Part shown: piece by piece, positions 18,575-27,029 of the stretch
Position numbering within the stretch: position 1 is the stretch's first letter
How the letters are laid out: the number at the start of each line of letters is the position of its first letter
From: Jiella soli
GTDB taxonomy: Bacteria; Pseudomonadota; Alphaproteobacteria; Rhizobiales; Rhizobiaceae
Direction of reading: 5' to 3'
Length of the DNA stretch: 64,000 nt
Assembly: GCF_020615385.1 (NCBI RefSeq)
Contig: NZ_JAJAVB010000009.1
Location: forward strand, 62,001 to 126,000
Translations under genes and position numbers: made by a program
Notes under the pieces: model-generated
What the model was told of the DNA's origin: nothing
What the model saw: the letters and a program-made list of their open reading frames with translations, nothing else
Database searches by the model: none

Positions 18575-19854
18575 CCCTCGCTTATACCCCTCCCCTTTCG
18601 CATACGGGCGCCGTCTATCGCCCTGCACTGCAGCCTTGGTATTCGGCGTTCGTCTGCTCGCACGCTGACGTCCGACGCACCGAGGGGCGCATCGCGTTAG
18701 ACGATCTCAACCTTCTTAGCGGAACGGGACTTCTAACACTACCAAACTTTCTGCAATCCGCACCGCACGGCCTGAACCCTCGCAGATGCATGGTCTCAGA
18801 ACGCGATCGTATTAGATGCCAGGGTGTCGCTGACAGCGGCGGATATCAGATTTCCGGCGGCAAGCTTAGGTTGACCGAGAACCTCCGGCGTGAGCTGCTT
18901 CGTTATTCCGAAGAATTCGAAGCGGCATGTATTCTCGATGCACCGACATCCGCGATCGGTCGATCAGGCAGCGAATTCAATTCGATGCGGGATTGTTTGG
19001 AGTTTACAATCCAGAGCGCCCACTATGCTATCCGAAATCGTATCCCAGGAAAGACGCGCCTCCTGAACGTGTCGCAGGGACGCTCTCCTCAGGAACTGCT
19101 CGAATGGTTTGAGGCGGTCAAGGGGTTCAACGACCGGCGATTATACGGCGACAGAGCCCTTACTGGTTGGGCTATGGCGGGTGCGATGCGCCTTCGCTTT
19201 GCTTCGCAGCTTCCCATCTTGATCAAGCTCCGCGACGATGGCCTTATCGCCCCCGGCGCCCGTTTGCATACCCTAGGGACCGGGCATCCTGAGGTCGCTT
19301 TGGCCCTCACAGCCGTGCAGGACGGTCTTCGCGAAACCCTCGCCGAGGACGTGCTGGTCTCATTCGACAACGCTACCCCATTCCTGCTAGCCGGCCAGTA
19401 CAAAAAGGCGCTCGGCGGCGCGTCGCTCACGCGACAGAAGCTCCACGTGCCGGTTATGCCAATGCCGCATGGCGAAGACTATGTGGGATCGGATATGCCT
19501 TGGCCATGCAGCAGCCCGTTCGCGGACAGGCTCACGCTCGGTGATCTCAATGTCAGGCGCGGTCATCGACAAACGACATGGGACGCCTATTCCCATGTCC
19601 TGCTCGCCGCCCACAACGTCTGGGTTCTTTGCGCCGCCATCGCCGAAGCTAACCGGCGCCTGCGCCTTTTCGAAGGCGACGCTGTGAGCTGGCTCCCCGG
19701 CGACCTCGTCGAAATGACCCAAGTCATCAGAGAGATCTTTCGCTCGGAACGACCGGCCACGTTGATTGACCGGAATGCTGCACTGCTCGACCATCTCGGC
19801 AGCAGGAGCAGCAACACGACCATGATCTACGATCGTGGCGGCCTCGGCCGCTGA
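18571..19854 (+). CDS. TGT/DpdA-family 7-deazaguanine transglycosylase
   Basis: 427-residue TIM-barrel enzyme that should swap a guanine for a 7-deazaguanine base in nucleic acid. Family landmarks occur in order: VADSGGYQ (Asp about 88, matching LTDSGGFQ of tRNA-guanine transglycosylase), ILDAP (Asp 123), LNVSQG (Gln 169), LHTLGTGHPE and VSFDNATP, where Asp 266 fits the catalytic nucleophile position. The C-terminal CxCxxC zinc motif of housekeeping Tgt is not evident, and overall sequence is divergent, as in DpdA proteins that modify DNA. It starts at GTG 18571, overlapping the upstream stop. A transporter for deazaguanine precursors follows 53 bp later. DNA rather than tRNA as target is an inference. 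Confidence 0.8.
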   Translation: MTLAYTPPLSHTGAVYRPALQPWYSAFVCSHADVRRTEGRIALDDLNLLSGTGLLTLPNFLQSAPHGLNPRRCMVSERDRIRCQGVADSGGYQISGGKLRLTENLRRELLRYSEEFEAACILDAPTSAIGRSGSEFNSMRDCLEFTIQSAHYAIRNRIPGKTRLLNVSQGRSPQELLEWFEAVKGFNDRRLYGDRALTGWAMAGAMRLRFASQLPILIKLRDDGLIAPGARLHTLGTGHPEVALALTAVQDGLRETLAEDVLVSFDNATPFLLAGQYKKALGGASLTRQKLHVPVMPMPHGEDYVGSDMPWPCSSPFADRLTLGDLNVRRGHRQTTWDAYSHVLLAAHNVWVLCAAIAEANRRLRLFEGDAVSWLPGDLVEMTQVIREIFRSERPATLIDRNAALLDHLGSRSSNTTMIYDRGGLGR

Positions 19855-19907
19855 TCTCATAGCACCCGATAGTCAAGAAATTTCAACGCTTTCAAAAGGA
19901 GCGAACT

Positions 19908-20432
19908 ATGTCGCATGCGCAGTTTCCAAAGCATCTGAAGCACTCCAGCGCCAGACTGCCGCTTTGGACGGCAGGCTATGTCGTCTCTATCGCTTTCATC
20001 AATGCGGCCTATGCGGACCTGCCGGCAGTCCCCTTCTTCGGCGCAACCCTGCCCCCGGCGGTCCTGCTAGCCGGTGCCGTCTTCGTCCTGCGCGATTTCA
20101 GTCAAAGAGAAATCGGCCACGGGGTGTTGCTGGCGATGGTGGTGGCCACGGGACTAAGCTTCGAACTGGCCACTCCGGCGGTAGCCGTTGCGAGTGCCGG
20201 TAGCTTCGCGATTGCTGAAATCGCGGACTACCTCGTCTACACCTTCGCGCGTCGGCCGCTGTCCCAGCGCGTCTTGATCTCTTCGGCCGTGAGCGTGCCG
20301 GCGGACACGGTGCTCTTCTTCGCCGCGATCGGCATCACCGACCCGCTCTCACTGGCAGTCGGCGTTGGTGCGAAGATGGTCGCGGCATTCCTCGCATGGC
20401 GCATCCTCCGTGCCAGAGAGGCGCGGTCATGA
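19908..20432 (+). CDS. YhhQ/VUT-family 7-deazaguanine precursor transporter
   Basis: 174-residue integral membrane protein with about five or six hydrophobic helices. The order YVVSIAFINAAYADL, VFVLRDFSQREIGH, SFAIAEIADYLVYTFARR and KMVAAFLAWRIL matches the VUT (COG1738) family, whose E. coli member YhhQ imports preQ0/preQ1. The charged helix around DFSQREIGH and the AEIADYLVY helix are characteristic. AAGGAG stands eight bases before ATG 19908. Next to a TGT/DpdA-type enzyme it should supply the deazaguanine base from outside, in place of local biosynthesis genes (folE, queD, queE, queC), of which no bona fide copies are seen nearby. Confidence 0.82.
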   Translation: MSHAQFPKHLKHSSARLPLWTAGYVVSIAFINAAYADLPAVPFFGATLPPAVLLAGAVFVLRDFSQREIGHGVLLAMVVATGLSFELATPAVAVASAGSFAIAEIADYLVYTFARRPLSQRVLISSAVSVPADTVLFFAAIGITDPLSLAVGVGAKMVAAFLAWRILRAREARS

Positions 20433-20887
20433 GCAGGAGACCAATCGCGCCAACGGTGGCCGAGACTGGGCCTTCGCCGACGGCGGGCCCGCTGCGTTCG
20501 GAGACGGCTGGAAGCTTGCGTATGATCTGGGTGACGTTCCGTCGCGTCGGGATCCATTGCTGGCCCGACGCCCCGGAGGGGACCCACTATCTTCGCCATC
20601 CGCACCGCCACGTGTTTCACTTTCGGGTCTGGATCGAGGTGTTTCACGGCGATCGTGAGGTTGAGTTCCACGCGTTCCTGAGGTGGATCGAGGGGCTCTA
20701 CGACGACGGTATGCTCCAACTCGGATCCCGTAGCTGCGAGATGCTCGCCGATGAGCTTTACGCCTCGATTGCCGGTGCTTACGGCGGACGTGAGGTTTGG
20801 ATCGAGGTCTCGGAGGACGGGGAGAACGGCTGCTGTGTGCGGTATCTGTCTCGGGAACGCCACTGCGGTGACGGGAGGAAGCCATGA
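20429..20887 (+). CDS. QueD-like T-fold protein lacking the catalytic cysteine
   Basis: 152 residues, ATG 20429 overlapping the transporter stop (ATGA). From residue about 33 it can be laid on 6-carboxytetrahydropterin synthase (QueD): His 43 in GIHCWPDAPEG, then HRHVFHFRVWIEV (His 59 and 61) at the place of HGHSFMVRLEI, an acidic-Phe pair (EVEF) where QueD has DF, SCEMLADEL in place of PTSEVLAKWI, and a closing VSEDG near the pterin-anchoring Glu. The three zinc-binding His appear present. The residue matching the catalytic Cys (between PEG and HxH) is not Cys, so normal synthase chemistry is unlikely. The fold call is mine by eye and needs a profile search. Confidence 0.5.
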   Translation: MSRRPIAPTVAETGPSPTAGPLRSETAGSLRMIWVTFRRVGIHCWPDAPEGTHYLRHPHRHVFHFRVWIEVFHGDREVEFHAFLRWIEGLYDDGMLQLGSRSCEMLADELYASIAGAYGGREVWIEVSEDGENGCCVRYLSRERHCGDGRKP

Positions 20888-21948
20888 CGATCTGGGTCGT
20901 CACGTTGGAGCCCGTAGAGCAACGCTACACGGGCGAGTGGCAGGCGTTCCTGCCGCATCAAATCGGCGACGCTCTGGCCGCAGCCGGGTCGCCAGAGGCG
21001 GTACAAGTGATCGGGGGGCCGCCAGTGGGTGGAGGCACCACACCGGGCGCATTCTTGGACTTCGCCGCCACCAACATTTTCAAGGCGGCCCAATTGCGGG
21101 AGTTCGCGGAGGCGTTCCAGCAGGGCGCCGTGAAGCCCGGTGATCGCTTTCTCTTCACTGACGCGTGGCACTTCGGCGTGATCGCGGTGCGCTATATGAG
21201 CGACCTACTGAGGGTTCCCGTGAAGCAGATCGGTCTCTTCCACGCGGGGGCCTACGATCCGCATGATTTCCTCGGCCGCGTGCCAAACCCTGAATGGTCA
21301 AAGCAGTTCGAGCGCTCAATTTACGCGGCGCTCGATCTGAGCTGCTTCGCGACTGACTTTCACGTCGACCTGTTCCGAGAAAATCTCGGCATCAGAACCG
21401 ATGGCCGAATCCTTCGGTGTGGCTGGCCGATGGAATATCTGCGCGCTGTCCTGCGTCCCTATGGTAGCCGGCCAAAGCGCAAGCTCGTCCTGTTCCCTCA
21501 CCGGCTGGCCCCCGAGAAGCAGGTTGGCATCTTCCGCGATCTGGCCGGCGAGTTCCCCGATTACGAATTCCGAGTCTGCCAGGAGACCGCGCTAGCAAAG
21601 GGCGAGTACCACGGCCTGCTCGGCGAGGCGGCGCTCGCTTTTTCCGCCAGTCTCCAAGAGACACTGGGTATCGGACTATACGAGGGACTGCTCTGCGGGG
21701 CTCGCCCCTTCGCCCCAGCCCGACTCTCCTATTCGGAGATGTACCCGTCCGAGTATCTCTATCCGAGCGCGTGGACTGAGAGCTCTGAGGCGTATCGGCG
21801 GCATAAGCGGGATCTGGTGGCGGCCCTCGGCGCAGCGCTGCAAGCGGCGCACGACCCGAACGAGCAGCTGCAGCTCAACGAGGTCGCTCGTCAGGTTGCT
21901 CGGCGCTTCTTCAGCGGTGCGAAGCTCTACGAGGCCCTGTTGAGGTAG
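20884..21948 (+). CDS. GT-B-fold glycosyltransferase (group 1-like)
   Basis: 354-residue cytoplasmic protein beginning at ATG 20884, overlapping the preceding stop (ATGA). The C-terminal half has the donor-binding Rossmann half of GT-B enzymes: KLVLFPHRLAPEKQVGIFRD (the R-x-x-x-x-K pattern), YEFRVCQE, and FSASLQETLGIGLYEGLLCG, equivalent to the E-x(7)-E motif of family-4 transferases. The N-terminal half lacks a signal peptide or membrane helix. Tight coupling with the transporter and T-fold genes suggests it decorates the same nucleic-acid product, as phage DNA glucosyltransferases do, rather than making cell-surface sugars. That role is inferred. Confidence 0.75.
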   Translation: MTIWVVTLEPVEQRYTGEWQAFLPHQIGDALAAAGSPEAVQVIGGPPVGGGTTPGAFLDFAATNIFKAAQLREFAEAFQQGAVKPGDRFLFTDAWHFGVIAVRYMSDLLRVPVKQIGLFHAGAYDPHDFLGRVPNPEWSKQFERSIYAALDLSCFATDFHVDLFRENLGIRTDGRILRCGWPMEYLRAVLRPYGSRPKRKLVLFPHRLAPEKQVGIFRDLAGEFPDYEFRVCQETALAKGEYHGLLGEAALAFSASLQETLGIGLYEGLLCGARPFAPARLSYSEMYPSEYLYPSAWTESSEAYRRHKRDLVAALGAALQAAHDPNEQLQLNEVARQVARRFFSGAKLYEALLR

Positions 21949-22006
21949 CGACGCCGCCTGCGGCGGGCAATCTCGTCCGGATGTCCGTAATGCTGCGGCG
22001 CTCGAC

Positions 22007-22333
22007 ATGGAGGGAGAGCTCTCGAAGAAGCGCGAGAAGGTCGGCCCTGCCACCGCCGCCTTCTTCCAGGCCGTCATCGAAGACAGGCCGCATCCCGAAC
22101 AGGGCTTTCGAACCTGTCTCGGCGTTCTGTCGCTGGTCAAAAGCTACGGCAAGGCGCGCGTCGATGCCGCCTGCCAGCGCGGCATCGCCATCAAGGCCCG
22201 CTCCGTCGCCTCGATCCGATCGATCCTCAAAAACGGTCTCGATCGCGCCTTCCTCGGCGCCGACCCAGATCCCCAGACCCATCGCCAGCCTCTTAACCAC
22301 CGCAACATCCGCGGCCAGGGCTACTTTCAATGA
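22007..22333 (+). pseudogene. IS21-family istA transposase, C-terminal fragment
   Basis: The last ~108 codons of an IstA transposase: segments FFQAVIEDRPHPEQGFRTC, GVLSLVKSYGKARVDAACQR and the terminal NHRNIRGQGYF are typical. The catalytic core is gone. The TGA stop overlaps an ATG as in intact IS21 elements. It is a remnant abutting the end of the glycosyltransferase gene. Confidence 0.85.
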
Positions 22334-22506
22334 ACGAAAGGACTGTCATGCTCACGCATCCGACCCAAGAGAGGCTGATCGCGCTCGGCCTCGCCGGAAT
22401 GGCCAAAGCCTTCGAGGAACCGGCCTTCGCATTGACGAAGGAGAACCTCGTGTCAGGCGATCTTCCGGGGCTTCTGACGCGGCACGGTGACCGCGGAGAC
22501 AACTAA
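22330..22506 (+). pseudogene. IS21-family istB helper ATPase, N-terminal fragment
   Basis: It starts by ATGA overlap with istA (second ATG at 22348). MLTHPTQERLIALGLAGMAKA is typical IstB N-terminus, but similarity stops near 22450, where the sequence runs into the 3' end of the convergent MHYT-GGDEF-EAL gene. The AAA+ domain is absent. Together with the istA piece it marks the scar of a deleted IS21 element. Confidence 0.8.
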
Positions 22507-24849
22507 ATCCGTGGCCTGGGCAGCCTGCATCGGTCGGCCGAGCAGGTAGCCCTGCGCGGCATTAACGCCGAGCGCCACCAGCTTAGCGAGCTGATCGCCG
22601 CGTTCGACGCCTTCCGCCAGCGTTGGGATCGACAACTCCCGCGCCATTGCTGTCACCGCCCTCAGCACCGCCTGCGCACCGACATCATCCGGCGCCGCGT
22701 CGACGAAGCTGCGGTCGATCTTGATCCGGTCGAGTTGGAAGTCTCTGAGATGGGCGAGCGACGAGTAGCCGGTGCCGAAGTCATCCATGGCGATGCGGAT
22801 GCCGAGGGCTCTAAGGCCTGCGAGCGTCGCAGCGATGGCATGGCCGTCCTCGACCATGGCTGTCTCGGTTAGTTCAATCTCCAGCCGGTCTGGCGTCAAC
22901 CCGTATCTGTCCAGGCATTGCGTCACCTGGCGCAACAGATCGGCGGAGCGCATCTGTACCGGCGAGACGTTCACGGCGACGTGGATGTGCGCCGGCCAGA
23001 GCGAGACCTGCCGGCATGCCTCATCGAGCACCCAGGCGCCGATCTCTCTGATTATGCCGTTCGCCTCGGCGAGGGGAATGAACTCGGCAGGCGATACGAG
23101 GCCGCGCGTTGGGTGGTGCCAGCGGATCAGCGCCTCGAAGCCGGCAAGGGAGCGGTCGGGAAGCCCGTATAGGGGCTGGTACACAAGTTCGAACTCTCCA
23201 GAGGCTGTCGCTCGGGCCAATTCCCGCTCGGTCTGACGCCGCTGCGCCGCCTTCTCCAACATGCCCTCGGCATAGACGGCGAAGCAGAATCGCCCCTGTT
23301 CCTTGGCCCTGTAGAGCGCCAAGTCTGCTTTCTGCACCGCAAGGTCGGCGCCGTCGCTCGGATCGGAGGTAGCGAGGCCGACGCTGCAGCCCACCGAGAG
23401 TGCGTGCTGGTCTACCTGGAAGGGCGACCGGAAGGCGCTGATCACGGCGCAGGCAAGTGCCTCGCCCTCGTCGGCCACCTCCGGCACGATCGCGATCTCG
23501 TCGCCACCGATGCGGAAGATCGCGTCGCCGTGGCCACACAGCGTGCGTAGCCTTTGAGCTGCAACGATGAGCAATTGATCACCGACCCGATGGCCGAGCG
23601 TGTCGTTGACCTCTTTGAAATGGTCGAGATCCAGCATCAGCACCGTGACGGCGTCGCCGCTCTTCAGCCGCGCCTCGATCGTCTCGTTGAAGTTGCGCCG
23701 GTTCGGCAAGCCTGTCAGGGCATCGTGGAAGGCCATGTGCGCCATCTCGGCGCGCACCTCCCGCTCGCTTGTCACGTCGTCATAGGTCAGGATCGCCCCG
23801 CCCTCTGCAAGCGGTCGGCAGGAGATCGACAAGATGCGACCGTCGTCGAAGGTGTGCTCCAGCCGCGTTGTCGTCTCCTGCGCCATCCAACGGTCGTGGT
23901 TGCGGATCGTCCGCGCTATGCGCTCTGCGCTCCAGCCGTTCGCCGCACCGACTTTCGACAGGAACGAGTCGAGGTCCATGCCGGTGCAGATCGCGCCCTC
24001 GCTCAGAAGCAGCATCGCGCGAGCCTGGTCATTGTAGAGATCGATGGTCCGCTGCGCCGAGATCTTGACGAGGCCGTTGGACATGTTGGCGAGGGCCGTC
24101 GATAGCATCGCCAGGTGCTCGGTCCGCATCTGCGTCTCGTGCAGCATGCGCTCGTCGCGCTGGGCACCGCCGACGGCGATGGCCATGGCCGTTACGAACA
24201 ACATCAACGCCGCCATAGCCACGCACACCGACAGGGTGACCGGCTCGACCGACGAGAGGCCCGGGGAGGCGACGGGGGTGATCGTCAGTCCGCTCATCGC
24301 TGTGAAGTGCAGCGCACAGACACCGGCAACGATAAGGCTGGCCATCACGAATCCGCGGCCGCCGCGCGAGCCGATGAGGACGGCGGAAGCAAGAAATACC
24401 ATGCCGGCGGCGAACGCCAAGACAGTCAGAGGCACGCTGTAGCTGGTGAGGCACCCCTGCAGCGCTGCCATGCCAGTGAAGTGCATCGCGCCAACGCCGG
24501 CACCGGCCAGTGCGCCGAGCACCCCCCTCTGCCAGCGGCGTGCGACGATCACCGTCAGAGCCATCGGCAAACCGACGCCGACGACGCCGATCGCCAGCGA
24601 GGCGAGCGTGACGGTCAGATCATAGCCAAGCGCCGTGTCCGGCCGGAAGCCGAGCATCGCGACGAAATGGGTGGTCCAGACCCCCACGCCTGCGACCAGT
24701 GCGATTGTTGTCATCCAGAAGTAGCGCCGCGACGATCGAACTGCTTGCGCTCGCCGTATCAGGTAAACGAGAATCGCCGCCATCGTGACGCAGACGAACA
24801 GAGCGGTCAGGACCAAGGGCAGCGAGTGTTGGGCAATCAGCGCAAGCAT
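22453..24849 (-). CDS. MHYT-PAS-GGDEF-EAL cyclic-di-GMP signalling protein
   Basis: 798-residue inner-membrane regulator. The N-terminal third is an MHYT sensor with about seven helices and three signature repeats (THFVAM, MHFTGM, LHFTAM), thought to bind copper and sense a diatomic gas. A PAS-like region follows, then a GGDEF domain reading RIGGDEIAI and an EAL domain with EALIRW, ELTETAMV, DDFGTGYSS and KIDRSFV, which looks phosphodiesterase-competent. No RxxD inhibitory site precedes GGDEF. ATG 24849 gives the standard MLALIAQHSLPLV start; an in-frame ATG 54 bases upstream is less likely. The 3' end overlaps the istB relic. Confidence 0.92.
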   Translation of the reverse strand: MLALIAQHSLPLVLTALFVCVTMAAILVYLIRRAQAVRSSRRYFWMTTIALVAGVGVWTTHFVAMLGFRPDTALGYDLTVTLASLAIGVVGVGLPMALTVIVARRWQRGVLGALAGAGVGAMHFTGMAALQGCLTSYSVPLTVLAFAAGMVFLASAVLIGSRGGRGFVMASLIVAGVCALHFTAMSGLTITPVASPGLSSVEPVTLSVCVAMAALMLFVTAMAIAVGGAQRDERMLHETQMRTEHLAMLSTALANMSNGLVKISAQRTIDLYNDQARAMLLLSEGAICTGMDLDSFLSKVGAANGWSAERIARTIRNHDRWMAQETTTRLEHTFDDGRILSISCRPLAEGGAILTYDDVTSEREVRAEMAHMAFHDALTGLPNRRNFNETIEARLKSGDAVTVLMLDLDHFKEVNDTLGHRVGDQLLIVAAQRLRTLCGHGDAIFRIGGDEIAIVPEVADEGEALACAVISAFRSPFQVDQHALSVGCSVGLATSDPSDGADLAVQKADLALYRAKEQGRFCFAVYAEGMLEKAAQRRQTERELARATASGEFELVYQPLYGLPDRSLAGFEALIRWHHPTRGLVSPAEFIPLAEANGIIREIGAWVLDEACRQVSLWPAHIHVAVNVSPVQMRSADLLRQVTQCLDRYGLTPDRLEIELTETAMVEDGHAIAATLAGLRALGIRIAMDDFGTGYSSLAHLRDFQLDRIKIDRSFVDAAPDDVGAQAVLRAVTAMARELSIPTLAEGVERGDQLAKLVALGVNAAQGYLLGRPMQAAQATDLVVSAVTVPRQKPRKIA

Positions 24850-25100
24850 TGAGGTTCCGCGGCGGCAGAAATATCTTGCCTGACGGCAAGGCAACGTCGG
24901 CATCCTTGCCTAGGAACTCTTAAGGAGAGGCTATCGTCCCACGTGGCCCGGTGACGCACTAGGCGCTCTCGCTTCGCTCGGCGCTGGGATGTCGAGGGCA
25001 ATGCCCGATTTGAACTCTCCGGGAGCATCAATGGAGTTGACCTGCCTCTACGACTCACTGCTAAGTTGTCGGAACTGTCGTAGGAAGACCGAGTTAACCT

Positions 25101-26189
25101 GTGGATATTTCCCATCTTGTTGATCTGATCTACGACGCTGCGACAGATCCAACGGACGAGGGATGGCAGGCTGTAGTGGCCCTGATCAGTGGCCTCATGG
25201 CTGATGCCGCAGTGATCTTCGACAGTGGGGCTGTCGTCGCGTCCGAGCATCCGCTCCTAATTCCGTATCGCTTCGACACGGAGAGAGTCCGGATACATTT
25301 CGAGCGCTTTGCCACGGCCGGCGACAATATCGGCATGCGCCAGCTACAGACGGGCCCGGTTGGCCAAGCCTTCGATATGCACCAGGGCATTGCGCCAGAG
25401 ACCTGGCATCGCGCCGCATCGGTCGCGAACATTCTCACGCCACAGGGTTTCACAGAAGGCACTCTGCTCGTTGTCGATCGGGAGCCGGATCATTTGAGCA
25501 GCATGCTCATCTATCGAAGCGACAGGGCCGGGAGTTTCACCGAACGCGACGTTCGCATGTTGAATGAACTCGCTCCGCATCTGCGTCGCGCATTTGCAGT
25601 CCGCCGACGCTTCATGGATCTTGCCGCCCGCGAGAGATCGGCGCACCAGCTCTTGGTTCAGACGAGCACCGGGATGCTGATCACTTCTCGTCAAGGGAGG
25701 CTTTTGCGTGCGACCGGCGAGGCTGAAAGGGCCTTCGCATCTGGGATACTGCGCGTCTCAGCGTTTGGAAGGATCGGCTCGTCTAACCCTGGTTCCGACA
25801 GACTTTTTCAATGCCGCTTCAGGGACGAGGCTCCGGTGCTCGCGCCGTTTTCAACGCGACGCGCCGGCCAGAACTGGATCATCACGGAGCTGCCGGAGCC
25901 AGTCGCTGCTTCGATTGCCGGGTGTGGGGATGCGCTCGCTTTCCACATAGAACGTCGCCCGGCCCCCAAGCGCGACATTACTGAACTTCTGAAGGTTCGC
26001 TACGGGTTGACCAAGGCGGAAGCCTCGATCGCGGCATTGCTGAAGGAGGGGGTGAGCGTGAAGGCAATCGCTGAGCAGCGAAGCGGCTCGGAAGCGACGG
26101 TTCGGACGCATATCAAGTCGATCCTGCACAAGACGGGAACGAAGCGGCAAGCCGAACTTGTTGCACTCCTACATCGCATCGTTGCATGA
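25101..26189 (+). CDS. LuxR-type helix-turn-helix transcriptional regulator
   Basis: 362-residue regulator with GTG start at 25101. The C-terminal ~60 residues form a GerE/LuxR DNA-binding domain (YGLTKAEASIAALLKEGVS, then EATVRTHIKSILHKTGTKRQ). The N-terminal two-thirds is a GAF/PAS-like sensory region of the sort seen in many rhizobial orphan LuxR proteins, without AHL-binding hallmarks (no W-Y-D-W cluster visible). It is divergently placed from the MHYT gene about 250 bp away, so it may regulate it. No cognate synthase is nearby. Confidence 0.85.
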   Translation: MDISHLVDLIYDAATDPTDEGWQAVVALISGLMADAAVIFDSGAVVASEHPLLIPYRFDTERVRIHFERFATAGDNIGMRQLQTGPVGQAFDMHQGIAPETWHRAASVANILTPQGFTEGTLLVVDREPDHLSSMLIYRSDRAGSFTERDVRMLNELAPHLRRAFAVRRRFMDLAARERSAHQLLVQTSTGMLITSRQGRLLRATGEAERAFASGILRVSAFGRIGSSNPGSDRLFQCRFRDEAPVLAPFSTRRAGQNWIITELPEPVAASIAGCGDALAFHIERRPAPKRDITELLKVRYGLTKAEASIAALLKEGVSVKAIAEQRSGSEATVRTHIKSILHKTGTKRQAELVALLHRIVA

Positions 26190-26625
26190 TCGCAACAGAT
26201 CGCACTTTTGGGCAGTTCTACCCCAAATTGGGCATGTCCTGCATCGCGATGGGGATGAACATGCAAGTGCCTTCGGGTCGCGATCGCCTCGCGAGCAATG
26301 CCCCAGATTGACGGGGTGATCGCATGGCTGGCGTGCTCCCAACACCCAGCCACCCGAAGGTGATTATCATCCTCTGCGGCGCCATTCCTTCGCCAAGCTG
26401 AGCCCTTCTTGCACTGACCCGTCTGCAGATGCGGCCGGTCCTGCTGGCTAAACTTGCCGGGCTGTGTAACGCGATCTCCCGCGGCGACAGACGGGGTGAG
26501 CGCCTCCCTTTCCGCGATGTCGGACGCCGACGTTCGAATCGGCGCGGTCACGCTGAGATGTCTCTTAATCAACGGAACAGCGCCGCGTTGATCAAGGGAA
26601 CGCCGCGGCGTTTCTAATTTGCATG
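26190..26625. other. 436-bp gap with a small palindrome
   Basis: No gene is recognised between the LuxR gene and the convergent small HTH-like gene. The palindrome AACGCCGCGGCGTT at 26599-26612, followed by TCTAATTT, could act as a weak terminator for either side. Confidence 0.4.
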
Positions 26626-26949
26626 TTACGGGTTCCCGAGGCTGGCGTGCGCTGTCGATCGGGTGTGGGGGCGACGGATAGCGGTAATGCTGCGCAGTTC
26701 AATATAGCCCCTCAACTGATGCGCAAGTTGCACTAGCAGCTCCTTATCCGCCCTTTTTGTGAACGTGGTGGCGAAACGTTGCAGACGCAATTCAAGCGCG
26801 ATCAATGTGCCAAGACCCGGCTCCTGCTTCGTAGCCAGCAAGTGCGAAAAGTATCGTCCGCTGCGGCCTAGCCAGATCCGTGAAAATTCCGTCTGCGATA
26901 CCACCATTTTAGCTTCCACAAGCTGATTGAATATTTCTTCGATGTTCAT
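26626..26949 (-). CDS. small HTH-like protein (DUF6626-like)
   Basis: 107 residues from ATG 26949, chosen because GGAGGGCG precedes it closely; an in-frame ATG 42 bases upstream lacks that. The pattern VVSQTEFSRIWLGRSGRYFSHLL resembles a short helix-turn-helix unit found in small alphaproteobacterial proteins of the DUF6626 type. It is transcribed divergently from the Rep-like gene 81 bp away, so it is a reasonable candidate for a copy-control or repressor protein of that element. Family assignment is tentative. Confidence 0.55.
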   Translation of the reverse strand: MNIEEIFNQLVEAKMVVSQTEFSRIWLGRSGRYFSHLLATKQEPGLGTLIALELRLQRFATTFTKRADKELLVQLAHQLRGYIELRSITAIRRPHTRSTAHASLGNP

Positions 26950-27029
26950 TTTTTCGCCCTCCATCACATGAATATTTATATTCGCTTCCAACTGCTTTAT
27001 AAATAGCAGACGTTCTAAACTGGAGACTT

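Noticed and set aside
18571-19854. Housekeeping tRNA-guanine transglycosylase (tgt)
   Set aside because: The CxCxxC zinc motif and the overall pattern of bacterial Tgt are absent, and the gene is embedded in an accessory module rather than beside queA/yajC/secD.
26000-26572. 190-codon leftward frame over the LuxR gene end
   Set aside because: Antisense to a LuxR HTH domain, with no ribosome-binding site or domain.
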